In this document: positions 1 to 10,605 of the stretch, one piece after another
How positions within the stretch are numbered: the first letter of the stretch is position 1
How the letters are laid out: each line of letters starts with the position of its first letter
Source: Atriophallophorus winterbourni
Taxonomy: Eukaryota; Platyhelminthes; Trematoda; Plagiorchiida; Microphallidae
Assembly: GCA_013407085.1 (NCBI GenBank)
Contig: JACCGJ010010635.1
Span: 1-64,000, forward strand
Direction of reading: 5' to 3'
Length of the DNA: 64,000 nucleotides
Made by a program: the position numbers and the translations under genes
The notes under the pieces: generated by a model
Seen by the model: the letters and a program-made list of their open reading frames with translations, nothing else
Databases searched by the model: none
Told to the model about the DNA's origin: nothing

Positions 1-842
1 ATCACGCAACACCGGTTCCGTGGCCTCGACCTGACAAAGCATGGTCGCGTATTCACATTGATTCCGCCGGCCCACTCAACGGAACCACCTACTTAGTCTT
101 GGTAGACGCTTATTCAAAATGGCCAGAAATCGTTCCGCTCTCTCCTGCCACAAGTTCGACCACAATCGGAGCACTTCACTTCGATATTCAGCAACACGGA
201 GTTCCCGACACCGTTGTCTCAGATAATGGAATCCCAATGCACATCAGCTCATTTTGCGAATTCTACAGAAGATGCAATTGAGCATATCCGGACTCCGATC
301 TACCATACCCAATCGAAAGGACAAGAGGAGAGGTTTGTGACACATTCAAAAGGCACTGTCCAAGTCTCGAGGGGAGGCGGACTACCGTCGACGAACTTGC
401 AACGCTTCCTGTTAGTAACCGGACGACCCCACACGAATCACTGCTGAATAGTCAAACGCCAGCAGAGGCTAATGGGTAGAAAAACTTCGTACAGTAAATA
501 AACGCAAATGTCCCGAAGCCACGAGCACTTATGTTCCTTCAGATATCAGTAAGGAGTTCAAAGTGGGATCAGCGGCTATGCTCGTGATTATCGACAACGA
601 AGAAACCCATGGATCGAGGGCAAGGTTGTATGTGGGAGAGGTAGCGTCATGTTCGACATCCAAGTTGGAAACGATATTTGGATACGCCATCTCAATCAAT
701 TGAGACCAAGAGAAGGACAGTCGAAGTTAGAACCTGCGGAACCAGTGAATCTTCCGTTGGATCTTCTATTTGATACCTTCCAGCTCCCATCTCCTCCGGT
801 TGAAATACCACCTGACATTATCGCCCCGATCGCGCACTAGAA
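1..842 (+). pseudogene. Ty3/Gypsy integrase, C-terminal part of a pol (decayed)
   Basis: The window opens inside an integrase catalytic core. Translation from the first bases gives a WSRIHID-type strand with the first catalytic Asp, then VDAYSKWPE, then VSDNG with the second Asp around 214-230. After a frameshift near 240-280 the IYHTQSKGQEERF stretch with the catalytic Glu follows in another frame. A C-terminal piece (IWIRHLNQLR, 649-840) resembles the DNA-binding tail of Gypsy integrases. It would insert cDNA copies of its element into chromosomes. At least two frameshifts and stops make it non-functional, and its upstream part lies outside the window. It belongs to the same broad group as the Gypsy copies at 1318-3774 and 5932-8730. 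Confidence in the family is high, in exact borders low. Confidence 0.85.
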
Positions 843-926
843 CCCCGACGATGGACAAACCGAAGACGCAAGACTGTCGTACCACTTCAAGTGAACACCA
901 AGCTCTGTCGGTACTGAGTCACTTTC

Positions 927-1317
927 AAAAGGGGGGTGAGGTCGGTAATGGGAAAAGACGTTATTTTCCCTAAAAACTCAATATCTTTGAAGATATTACG
1001 ACTCTATATTGGCGCGAATATATGATTATAATTTGATCATAACGTTTATAATTTGATCATATTCGCCCTTTATTCTGATTGGTCCATCGAGTCCTTGACA
1101 CGGTTTTAATGTGCTATTTTCCAAGGTCATTCCCTTTTACATTCTCAGCCTATATATATGGATGAGTAAACCATGTTTGTTATTATTGGAAGTGAGCTCC
1201 CATACGAACTTCTCTGAAGCCTTGGTCTTCTCTCTCAATAGTCGGTTGGGCAATATTGTGGAAAGCATATCCGGTGCATTATTAGCTCCAAATCAAGAAC
1301 GTAACAACCAAGACCAT
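927..1317 (+). other. Polypurine tract and possible 3' LTR of the upstream Gypsy element
   Basis: A purine run with six G at 927-940 follows the integrase end, as expected of the plus-strand primer of an LTR element. The following ~380 bases are AT-rich and carry an AATATCT/AGATATT hairpin (about 980-997), a duplicated TATAATTTGATCATA unit inside an inverted repeat (about 1011-1070) and a TATATATA stretch near 1151. No second LTR is visible for comparison, so the LTR call is inference. The right limit is where Gypsy copy 1 begins. Confidence 0.4.
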
Positions 1318-1412
1318 TTGCTTTTCTTTGTTAATAGATAATTAAGTGGTGCTCGAAGTTCGTGCATTTTTGGTACGAAGTTATGATAATAATTTACCAG
1401 GCCAAGGAAAGA

Positions 1413-3257
1413 CTACAATGTCGCCACGTTGTGAGGCGGTGGCATGTCTCTGATCGCCTTGATTTTGTCTGGATCAGGTCGTCTACCTTCGTGATTAATT
1501 ATTGATCCCAAGTAGGTTATAGTGTCTGTCATTAGAGTGCATTTTTCTGGCCTGACACGGAAACCGTACTCCTCTATGATTGTGAAAAGTTGATTTAAGT
1601 GATCATAATGTTCTACGCGACTCTGGCTAGATACGATGATATCATCCATATAGGCTTTAGCAAAGGATAATCCGGACAGCATGGTGTCCATTATTTGCTG
1701 AAAGATTGCCGGAGCGCATTTGACACCGAAAGGCAGACGATTATAACGATACAACCCTTTGTGTGTGTTGATGGTTAGCAGCTCTTTCGATTTCTCACAA
1801 ACTGGAACTTGTAGGTATGCGTCAGAGAGGTCAATCTTTGAAAATATTTTCCCACCATTCATCTGCGAGAATAGATCATCTGGGGTCGGTAATGGATATT
1901 GGTGTGTCTCCAGTGAGCCATTTAGCCCAGTGGAAAAATCTGCGCAAAGCCTCAGTGTTCCGTTTGGTTTTCTCACTGCCACAATTGGTGCAGCCCATGA
2001 TGAATATGTCACTGGACTCAAGACACCTTCCTTGACTAGGCGTTCTAACTCTTTCTCTACAGCCTCCAACGCAGAATAAGGTACTGGTCTCTTTGGACGA
2101 AAAACTGGACGTGTTCCCGGTTGTAAGTATAAGACTGCATCAGCTTTGTTGCAGAGGCCCAATCCTTCACAAAATACCTTTGGATATTTCGACTGAAAAT
2201 GACACATAAGTTCTTCGGCGCTTTTAAGCTTCGCTGGATTTATAGTGTACACATTTTCGTCGGTGGCATGAGTAACTTCAACAGAGTCATCGCAAACACT
2301 ATTGAATGGTACATCCCACAGTTTGAGCTCTTCTATCCAGTCAATGCCCAAAAGATTTAGCTTGTCGTTAGCTGATACATAGCATGTGCTGAGTAGATTT
2401 TGATCACGAAACTTGACCTTGCATTTCAACTCACCAAGAAAATGTATATCTCCACCAGAAGCATTCTTGGCGATTCGAGCTGTTGGGATCATTGGTGGTT
2501 TTCCGATTGAAATCCAAGTCTGACGTGAAATAATGGTTATATCTGAGGCACTGTCGATTTGCAATCTCACTGGATTGTCATTAATCTCAAGAGTGATGAA
2601 TTTGCGTAGACTCTGGAATTGAGCACAATTTGTGGCAAAAACAACATTTGAGGTGCGTCTGAATCGTGAAGTTTGATTTTGGCGACAAAATTTTGCCAGG
2701 TGGCCTGTACGTCGGCATTTATGACAAGAAATTTCACGATAAGGACAAAAACGAACAAAATTCCATTGTCCGCAGTTCCAACAAGCTGAAGGTGGTCTAC
2801 GTGTTTGATCAGAAAGTTTTGGACTAGGGCTGTGCTGGGATGCTCTTGTGATTCGATCAACTGTAGCTATTTCATTCGATGACGATGACTGGATCATTTC
2901 TGAATCACGTTTCAAGTTTATCAATCTCAAGTATTCAGCTGTTAGATCCTGTATGGATATTTCTGGAGTAGAATCAAGTTTGGCCAGTAAACGTGTCCTC
3001 AATTCAGCATCATCGGGTGAGGTCAATCCGGCAACAAATATTAGAGCCTTGAACTGTGTTGATGTTAATTCGTTCAGTTGAAAGCGCTCACATTCCTGGT
3101 TTACACGACCGGCATAGGTGACGATATCTTCACTGGAATACTTCGACAGATTCAGACAATTATATCGTAAGTTGAATATGGATGTTCGCTCTCTAAAAAT
3201 CAATCTTAACTTGAACACTGTGTCAGACAAATTAAAGTCTATTGAATGGTTTGGCAA
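1413..3257 (-). pseudogene. Gypsy Gag-protease-reverse transcriptase polyprotein fragment (614 codons open)
   Basis: Residues about 1-125 are the Gag capsid-like region (VNQECERF and LIFVAGL). Two zinc knuckles follow near residues 158-192: the first is degenerate (CX2CX8C, no His), the second is a clean CX2CX4HX4C. The aspartic protease motif is LQIDSASD near residue 235 (DSA rather than DTG). The RT palm carries YMDD at about 1644-1655. An in-frame stop at 1411 (TAG in place of CAG) ends the frame, although homology continues to 1318. The product would process Gag and copy element RNA in the cytoplasm. The first codon of the frame is not a true start, because Gag continues upstream in another frame. 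Confidence 0.88.
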
Positions 3258-3600
3258 GATGTAATTACAATAGTGACTGTTTTTGCATCAAAAGGCGTAC
3301 CCTAGTTTTCCCAATCCAAAGCACCTCCGTCCACAAGAAATATGTCTTCATACCGATGATACCAAGCACTGAAAGTGGTGCCGTTGTCTGGATCATGATG
3401 GAATTCTTGGATTTGATGTGCAATTGAGTCTTTGAACTGATGAGTGGTGCCAACGGGGAATTGCGAAGTAACCAGGTTTTTTAACTGATTTGTTAATGAT
3501 TCGATCATCTGTGTTGTGGCTTGTTTTTGTTGAAATATCTGTTGTTGTTGCTGCTTCAAAACTCCATCAACATGGGGTCCATGATTTTCGTCGCCTGCTG
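3258..3600 (-). pseudogene. N-terminal Gag of Gypsy copy 1 (frameshifted)
   Basis: This minus-strand stretch encodes a glutamine-rich segment (LKQQQQQIFQQ), then a short amphipathic region, then WYHRYEDIFLVDG. That last string is the conserved start of the Gag domain in this group of helminth and arthropod Gypsy elements. Two frame changes near 3300 and 3260 separate it from the 614-codon frame that follows. It would form the outer part of the element's particle protein. Sequence further upstream (to 3774) stays open but is not recognisable and may be 5' leader. A 103-bp piece of the same Gag region recurs at 8731-8833. Confidence 0.7.
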
Positions 3601-3829
3601 TTGTAACCCAAACAGGATAAAAAAAGCTCAACGAGCGCAACATAAATCCATTGAACAAGTGATGTAATTTGAACAAGTTTGCGATCAATATTGACGGACC
3701 AATGAGAATAGAGTTGTAAGCGGATCTCAATCGAACACTGTACGCGCGTGTGGGTGAATGACGCACAACATAGTCAAATATAACGCAGATATGCTGCCTG
3801 TAACGGTATGTAAGTATAGTGGGGTAGAT

Positions 3830-4465
3830 TGGAATGGCGAAAGTTGATTACCATAGGTGTTCATCTAGGCGTTGCCTAAACGAGGAAAGTGACTCTGCAA
3901 CTACCCCCTCTGGTGGGAGAGCGTTTCCGATAGGGCGTATGTGAAAGGGCAGGAAATAATGCAAAAGCCCAAAAGCAAACCTCCGCGAGGAGTCGGTAGC
4001 GAAATGAGAAGAGGCCGGTATGCTGCATCTGTTCTTCGTAGGACATGTTTTGAAAAGTGTTGATAAGCTTTGTTGCTCGCCATTGTGGCTGTTCGAGGAC
4101 GTGCATGTCTTGTTGGAGCCACGAATGCCACGCGCTGACTGCATATTCTAGCGGGGCGGGGGCGGATGTAAACGGTCAGTAGCTGTGGGAAGAGTGTTAG
4201 GCCAAAGCGTCTGAAAAGTCGCCTCAGAAGACCAGCACTGTGTTTCGCGGTTCTTGCAGCCTTGTCGCACTGGCTGGAGTAGCTCAAGTCTTGCTGTGCG
4301 ACGACGCCGATGTCGCTAACCTGGTCCACATGGTGCAAAGTTCGCCACCCAAGTGATAAGGGTAACGAACAGAGTGTCGAATGGCTAGAATGTGGCATTT
4401 TGTTGAGTTAAATGGCAAATTGTGTTCTAATGCCCACTGGTAGAGGCGGTCGAGGTCACGCTTCA
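3830..4465 (-). pseudogene. CR1/Jockey-like LINE, C-terminal fragment (family gamma)
   Basis: Broken minus-strand frames encode the region after the RT palm of a Jockey-superfamily LINE: DRLYQWALEHNLPFNSTKCH (thumb start), then SSQCDKAARTAKHSAGLLRRLF and VYIRP. The 3' part (about 3840-3950) matches the LINE fragment at 60535-60660 at DNA level, so both belong to one family. Several frameshifts and stops are present. The 5' side is cut at 4465, where the heptamer tail of another LINE begins. Confidence 0.8.
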
Positions 4466-4598
4466 AGATTCAAGATTCAAGATTTATGGTTGAAAAAGCA
4501 TTTACTTTACAATAACCATGCAGTTGAACTATAGGTACAAGTGTATATGTGTATGTGTGTAGAAAAATTTTAAAATCAAAATAATTCTGGTAACGATA
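4466..4598 (-). mobile_element. LINE 3' UTR with heptamer tail
   Basis: On the minus strand this reads as the end of a CR1-like LINE: an AT-rich 3' UTR, then CAACCATAAA, then three TCTTGAA units. The same ending occurs at 44540-44574. The coding end of this LINE lies on the other side of the Tigger element (5775-5931), so the transposon split this LINE copy. Confidence 0.75.
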
Positions 4599-4600
4599 TA

Positions 4601-5772
4601 CACTCAAATCTCGGCACTATGCCACCTCGTTACTATGCCACTCTCGCTGCGGTGCCACTTTTGCTCCGTCCCGACAAAATTCAATACAAAATAAATTTAC
4701 TATGCCACTCCCTACTCTCGTTACTATGCCACTATTCTGTGACTATTTAAAAGTGCATTTTTGCGCATTTTACGCATATAATCAGCCGGTTTCAAGGTTA
4801 AACACGCGATATTTCTCCCTGACGCCAGCTACAACAAGCCAATCACCTCACGCACAACAACAAGCCTCTTTCCTACTCTTGCTTCAAGTATTGATAGATA
4901 GGCCCGATACCACGAAAGCGCGCGCACAAACAGACACTCACAACAGTGACATCGTTATTTTTCAAACTATTCAGCCCATAATGTCAGCTCAGAAACGCAA
5001 GCGAACCGATTTTACGCTGAAGGAGGAGCTCGAGATCATCGATGCTGCGAAGAAGGAGCCGAATCAGTCCAAGTTGGTGAGGGTGATTAGCGAGAAATGG
5101 GGCGTCGAAGTTAACAGAACCACCGTGAAGGGCATTCTCAGCAAGAAGGATGCAATTGAAGCTGCAACCAAAGCTGGAGTTCCATCGAAGCGTATAAAGC
5201 TGAGGAGGGAGTGCGGATGTGGCTGAAGCAAGCAAGAGGACTGAATCTGCATGTCAGCGGCGATCTGATCAAGGAGAAGGCGATGAAACGGGCCGAGCTG
5301 ATACATATCCCAGACTTCATGGCGAGCGACGATTGGTTGGACTGCTTCAAGAATCGCAATGGCGTCACGTTTAAGACAGTGCAGGACGAAGCTGGAGGAG
5401 ATTGCGGAGGAGATGCTGTACAATGAACAGCCGATGGAAAGCGAAGAAGAAGTGATTGTCGAGGAGGAAATCGTTCTGTGTGAGGAAGCCCAGCGTGCTT
5501 GGATCACTGTCCGAAAGTTCATGCAGCAGACAATCGGTAATCCCGGTGTGATGCAAGCGTGTGATCGGCTAGACAACGAGATGAATGAGATCCGACGAAA
5601 GAAGATGCGTCAGCCGACGACTTTTGAGAGCTTTGGAATGATCGATTGTGCAAATAAATGATGGACTTGAAAAAATAAAGTCGTTTTTACAAAACCTGGT
5701 TACTATGCCACGCTCGCGACTATGCCACTCTTGCTCGGTCGCGACGGGTGGCATATTACCGAGATTTGAGTG
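4601..5772 (+). mobile_element. Tigger/pogo-type DNA transposon, internally deleted, TA target duplication
   Basis: The element is bounded by inverted ends beginning CACTCAAATCTCGG on both sides, flanked by TA (4599-4600 and 5773-5774), the target preference of the pogo/Tigger group. Both ends carry subterminal copies of an ACTATGCCAC motif: four or more in direct orientation at the left, and two direct plus one inverted at the right. Length is 1172 bp, about half of a full Tigger. It encodes both DNA-binding domains and the transposase C-terminal tail, but the DDE catalytic core is missing. It would therefore have depended on a full-length relative to move. Confidence 0.88.
4981..5661 (+). 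pseudogene. Tigger transposase remnant: CENP-B-like DNA-binding domains without the DDE core
   Basis: From the ATG at 4981 comes a basic N-terminus and a CENP-B N-type helix-turn-helix (TLKEELEIIDAAKK, then SKLVRVISEKWGV). A frameshift with a small loss near 5200-5220 moves the frame. The second CENP-B-type HTH follows (VRMWLKQARGLNLHVSGDLI, then FMASDDWLDCFKNRNG). At about 5390 the sequence jumps directly to an acidic segment and the C-terminal end QPTTFESFG, which resembles the short hydrophobic tail of Tigger transposases, with stop at 5661. In the family the DDE domain lies between these parts, so the junction marks an internal deletion. The product could at most bind element ends. Domestication seems unlikely because the frame is broken. 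Confidence 0.85.
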
Positions 5773-5774
5773 TA

Positions 5775-5931
5775 TTATAAATAGTTCGGGGGATAATTTG
5801 GATTGGCTCTCAGGAAATCGTCCAGTTTTAATTTAAATTTAGAGAACGTGTTTGAGCTTACCAAATTGGCTGGCAGTGAATTCCAAGCGAAACAAATACG
5901 CACAGAACAAAAATACCTGCGGCGGTTGAGG
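5775..5931 (-). pseudogene. C-terminal end of the LINE split by Tigger
   Basis: Read on the minus strand this encodes FCSVRICFAWNSLPANLV and, after it, FKLKLDDFL. This is the typical last segment of CR1/Jockey-like ORF2 proteins (WNSLP followed by a helix with FK..LD..L). The coding end stops shortly before the TA that holds the Tigger insertion, and the 3' UTR resumes at 4598. Gypsy copy 2 begins at about 5932, directly abutting it. Confidence 0.75.
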
Positions 5932-8730
5932 TTAATGACCATCCAGTGAGATTGCCAATCGACAGTGCCTCAGATATAAACATTATTTCCCGTCAGACTT
6001 GGATTGTAATCGGAAAACCACCAATGATCCTAACAGCTCGAATCGCCAACAATGCTTCTGGTGGGGATATACATGTTACACCTAGCGACAAGGTAAATCT
6101 TTTGGGCATTGACTGGATAGAAGAGCTAAAACTATGGGATGTACCATTCAATAGTGTTTGCGATAACTCCGTTGAAGTTACTCATGCCACCGACGAACAT
6201 GTGTACACTATAAATCCACTGAAGCTTAAAACCACCGAAGAACTTATGTGTCATTTCCGGTCGAAATATCCAAAGGTATTTTGTGAAGGATTGGGCCTCT
6301 GCAACAAAGCTGATGCAGTCTTATACTTACAACCTGGAACACGTTCAGGTTTTCGCTCAAAGAGACCAGTACCTTATTCTGCCTTGGAGGCTGTGGAGAA
6401 AAAGTTACAACGCTTAGTCAAGGAAGGTGTCTTGAAACCAGTGACATATTCATCATGGGCTGCACCAATTGTGTCAGTGAGAAAACCAAACGGAACACTG
6501 AGGCTTTGCACAGATTTTTCCAGCGGGCTAAATGGCTCACTGGAGACGCACCAATATCCATTACCTATTTTGGAGTATCTATTCTCGCAGATGAATGGCG
6601 GGAAAATATTTTCAAAGATTGACCTGTTTGATGCATACCTACAAGTTCCAGTTTATGAGAAATCGAAAGAGCTGCTAACCAACAACACACACAAAGGAAT
6701 GTATCGTTATAATCGTCTGCCTTTCGGTGTTAAGTGCGCTCCGGCAATCTTTCAGCAAATTATGGACACCATGCTGTCCGGATTATCCTTTGATAAAGCT
6801 TATATGGATGATATCATCGTATCTAGCCAGAATTGCGAAGAACATTATGATCACTTAAACCAACATTTTACAACCATAGAGGAATACGTTAACCGTGTCA
6901 GGCCCAAAAAATGCACTCTAATGACAGACACTATAACCTACTTGGGATCAATAATCAATCATGAAGGTAGACGACCTGATCCAGACAAAACCAAGGCGAT
7001 CAGAGACATGCCACTGCCTCACAACGTGGCGACATTGCAGTCTTTCATTGGCCTCGTAAATTATTATCATAACTTTGTACCAAAAATGCACGAACTTCGA
7101 GCACCACTCAATTATCTATTAACAAAGAACAGCAAATAGATATCTAATCGTCTGATCTACTGCTAAAACTCTACGATCCAAAAGTACCCATGATCTTTGC
7201 AGCAGATGCATTGCAAAATGAAATCGACGCCGTATTGTTGCATAAATATCCTGATGGAAAACAAAAAACCGTCATGCACGTATCAAGAACATTAACAGTT
7301 GCTGAAAGAAATTACAGTCAGATCGAGAAAGAAGGGTTGGCTCTCGTCTTTGCTGTTAACAAGTTCCATAAAATGATACACGGCCGAAAGTTCACCTTAT
7401 TCACAGATCATAAGCTACTGCTGGCAATATTTGGTGCGAAGAACGGGATACCTGTACATACAGCAAATCGACTACAACGACTACGACAACTCAATTATTG
7501 TCGTATGATTTTGACCTCCGATACAAGTGTACCAGCAACTTCGGTCACGCTGATGCACTCTCAAGGCTCATTGCGGACATTGGTTCTTGATCCCAAAATG
7601 AAGACTTCGTAGTGTCTTCTGTTTCAGCAGATCCGATGTACCATGTTTTAAATGCAAGCGTCAGACATCTTCCTATAACGGCAGCTACAGTTCGCAAGGC
7701 AACCGTAACCGCAAACGCTCAAACACTGCAATAAGTTATGCAATTCCAACAAAACGGCTGGCCTGAGAAAATCACTGATCCTTATCTCTAGCAGTTCTCT
7801 ACTCGCCAATTCGCATTATCCATCGTTGATGGCTGTCTTATGTTCCACGATCGAGTAGTCATTCCTAGAGCTCTACAACATCTTGTTCTGCGACAATTAC
7901 ATCAGGGTCATCCTGCTATCAGTCGGATTAAAGCGCTTAGCCGGAATTATGCCTTTTGGCCCTTCATGGACCGTGAGATCGAAAACATGGTGCGCTCATG
8001 CAACAGTTGTGCTGAAGCAGCCAAATGACCTCCGAAATGTGAACCACAGCGCTGGCCTGTTCCATCGGGACCATGGAAACGTATTCATACAGACTTTGCA
8101 GGACCCTTGAATGGGATACACTATTTGGTCATTGTTGATGCTTATTTAAAATGGCCTGCAATTCATGCCATGAATAAAATCACGACAAGTTCTACAATAT
8201 CGATCTTCGGAAGGCTATTTTCTCAATTCGGCATACCCGAAACTTACGTCACTGACAACGGACCACAGTTTACCTCATCTGAGTTCACCGAATTTTGTGC
8301 CTCCCTCACGATCAATCACATGCATTCGCCCATTTATCATCCACAATCCAATGGGCAGGCCGAACGTTTTGTAGATACTTTCAAACGAGCACTCCTGAAG
8401 TAAAAAGTAGAAGCAACGCGGAATGAACAACTGCATACCTTTCTGTTTGCGTATCGCACTACACCAAACCTATCGCTACCAGGAAAACAATCACCAGCCG
8501 AGATCTTTTTGGGCTGCCCACTAAAAACAATACACAGCACCATGCTACCGAAAATCCCAGAACATAAACCACAGGCAAGCTTCGGATTGCATACAGGTCA
8601 AAAGCCTAATGGAAGATTCTATAAACCAGGTGATCGAGCATATGTCAGGTCCTATTACGGAACGAGAGAGAAATGGATACCAGGAATCATAGGACGTCGT
8701 CTGCGCACAGTGACGTATGAATTGCAGTAT
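5932..8730 (+). pseudogene. Gypsy copy 2: protease, RT, RNase H and integrase, multiply broken
   Basis: The copy begins within the protease (LPIDSASDINIISRQTW) and is open to the stop at 7137-7139, including RT with YMDD near 6800-6811. RNase H follows in pieces (VMHVSRTLTVAERNYSQIEKEGLAL and LFTDHK, 7190-7612). The integrase zinc domain is at 7840-8028 (H.H and CNSCAEAAK). The catalytic core is at 8107-8403 with VDAYLKWP, VTDNGPQF and NGQAERFV, retaining the second Asp and the Glu. The C-terminal part is at 8404-8733. Compared with copy 1 about 22 codons are missing between protease and RT. At least five frame changes or stops make it inactive. Confidence 0.9.
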
Positions 8731-8833
8731 TAATCATTAACAAATCAATTAAAAAACCTGGCTACTTCGCAATTCGCCGTTGGCGCCACTCATCAGTTAA
8801 AAGACTCAATTGCACATAAAATCCAAGAATTCT
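8731..8833 (+). pseudogene. Displaced Gypsy gag fragment
   Basis: This stretch of about 103 bases matches the reverse complement of the Gag N-terminal region of copy 1 (about 3395-3497), including the TNQLKNL and TTHQFKDSIAH parts with a few changes. In an intact element it would be more than 4 kb upstream. Here it lies between the integrase end of one Gypsy family and the GPY/F module of another. Confidence 0.75.
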
Positions 8834-9165
8834 ATACAAGGTAATCAACAGGTATCCATACTACTTCGTTATTTACCGCAACGGAACACACGAGACCGTC
8901 AGCGTTGATCGTTTGAAAGTAGCCTACGTCGAACCGGCACCAGAGGCGAAAGAAAATACCCCGAACGTTGCTCCTCAAGATTTTGTCTCTTCACCCCCCA
9001 AACCGAAGCTCACCGGTACTCCCGAACCCCCAACGAAACCCCCTCTACCCCGTGTATCAAACAAACTGACCATAACAGGCAAACCCGATCTGGTCGTAGA
9101 GTCCATTTTCCATCAAAGTTTGATGACTTCACAGCCTAACGATTTCTTCGAGCGTCTTCTTTAGG
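8834..9165 (+). pseudogene. GPY/F module and C-terminus of a second Gypsy family
   Basis: The frame encodes LYKVINRYPYYFVIYRNG and VSVDRLKVAYVE, the GPY/F chromatin/DNA-binding module that ends many Gypsy integrases. A proline- and lysine-rich tail follows and stops at 9163-9165. The next codons keep homology to the RRSRGGVL ending common in these elements. A polypurine tract (CTAGGGGGGAG, 9174-9185) comes immediately after, so this is the true 3' end of an element whose upstream part has been replaced. Confidence 0.75.
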
Positions 9166-9173
9166 CCCGACGC

Positions 9174-9500
9174 TCTAGGGGGGAGTACTATGGCATTTTT
9201 CTGTAAACATTTTTGTTTGTATCAATCATTGTACACTTTTTGAATTGTACCCGGATTTTACGAATATAAATTTTCGTTTGCTCGGAGTTGCTCTTCTCAT
9301 CTCTTTTGATACCCGCACTGCGTGCTTGGAGTTCTGACTGTGGATTGTGGAAAGATTGCTTGCCAGCTATAAAAGGACCGCTCCATATTTCAGCCACAGC
9401 TAATTCTTGGATTTACCGCGGTGATAATACTTTGACGTTTGGACCGGAATAGTCAATTGCCAAGCTGGGGAGAATCGTTTTCAATTCAATCGAAGAATTA
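9174..9500 (+). promoter_or_regulatory. Polypurine tract and possible LTR with TATA box
   Basis: After the purine run at 9174-9185 there are about 310 bases that behave like an LTR, with a TATAAAAG box near 9368 followed by a short GC-richer region. No partner LTR is present in the window, so the borders are unknown. The RNA polymerase II promoter role is inference from position and the TATA box. Confidence 0.4.
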
Positions 9501-10120
9501 TTGTGAGTAGTTACCTTTTTACTTTTTACACACATACTGTAATTTCACGTAGCCTGAACCACCACACTACAAAACAAGCTGCTTTTGCGCCTTTGCTTTT
9601 GCATATTCCGCTTGCGGGGCCTTTGAATCGGCCGTGCTCAAAATTAATGTTTTCATGCGTTTTTATTTTTTCAGTCAACACGGAACCTTTTGTTTTTGAA
9701 ACGTTTTAACATGTCGCGAACATGTAAACGAAGAACGTTTGATGCCCCTCACGTTTTAAATGCTGCGCAATATTTTTATTTTGAAGGATGGGGAATTTGC
9801 TGCGCCGGTCAGAAAAATGCGAAAGAAAACTCATACATGGGGGTTTAAAAATCGTGCAGCATGACTTTTCACCAACTTCCGTCACAATCACAAAGCCTAA
9901 TGCCTGCAGGCGAAACCGAAGCTGTTTTGATTTTGAATGTGACTGGCATTCTCAAATTTTCCCATCAAAGTTTGACGTCCCTCATTATTCGTATTGAAAT
10001 TCTGTGTGTTTAAACTATTTTGATTAACTGAAAATTCATTTCAACGAATAAAGTTTTCTTTTTCTTCTTCTTGCTGCTTTCCGTTTTTCATGCGCTTGCT
10101 TATCTTCTTTTCCTGCTTCA
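9501..10120. other. Unassigned AT-rich stretch
   Basis: Only short frames occur, none with a recognisable domain. It may be remaining LTR or leader sequence of the element at 8834, or old decayed repeats. I see no RNA gene or element ends in it. Confidence 0.5.
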
Positions 10121-10125
10121 TATTG

Positions 10126-10600
10126 CTTGGCACTTTGTCTGGCTCCGGAATTGTGCTTCATTAGAAGTGTTCGACCATTGGTGCCTCAGGGTAATCTTGG
10201 GCATCCGATATACTGACCGAGTATCTAACGCAGCCGTACGAGAGCGTTGCAGCGGACTATCTCAACTTTCGGCTCACATACAACGGCGAAGGCGGTAATG
10301 GTTTGGCCACGTCCTCCGAAAGACAGACACAGCACTTCCAAAACTCGTCCTCGACCCCAAACCCGTTCGCACCTGGCGTCGGCGGCAAGGTGGTCAAGTG
10401 AAAACCTGGCTGTCAACTGTGAAAGAGGATGTAGACACCCTGGGTCTGCGTACCGTCTACGGAGTTCGCAGGTGGAAACGAGACTGGATCACGATCTGCA
10501 ACGATCTCGCCTCCGATCGACGTGCGTGGGCTGGTGCGATCCGAGACATCAATGAAGCCGGCTAATCCGCCCGTGGAGCCAGCCGCACAAAAGTAAAAGT
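10126..10600 (+). pseudogene. RTE-type LINE, C-terminal end with 3' tail
   Basis: Translation gives LEVFDHWCLRVILGIRYTDRVSNAAVRERC, then WFGHVLRKTD, then a basic region ending in RRWKRDWITICNDLASDRRAWAGAIRD. This order (VFDHRCLR, RVSN, W-GHVLR, R-WR/K..D) marks the far C-terminus of RTE-clade LINE proteins common in flatworms. The stop is just before 10566 and the 3' end reads CGCACAAAAGTAAAAGT (10583-10600). The same tail ends repeat A. One frameshift occurs near 10297. It is a strongly 5'-truncated, dead copy. Confidence 0.85.
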
Positions 10601-10605
10601 TAAGT

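Larger units (their letters stand above)
1318..3774 (-). mobile_element. Ty3/Gypsy retrotransposon copy 1, truncated after the reverse transcriptase
   Basis: A minus-strand Gypsy element holds, in order, Gag, protease and most of the reverse transcriptase. It breaks off at about 1318, just after the LVNYYHNFVPKMHE stretch that joins RT to RNase H; RNase H and integrase are missing. No LTR can be defined on either side. The same family is present in opposite orientation at 5932-8730, so the two shared segments (about 1318-2590 and 5932-7137) form a large imperfect inverted repeat. The flank at 3775-3830 holds nothing I recognise. Confidence 0.85.

Noticed and set aside
4981..5661. Domesticated CENP-B-like host gene
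   Set aside because: It lies within terminal inverted repeats and TA duplication, the frame is shifted and the core is deleted.
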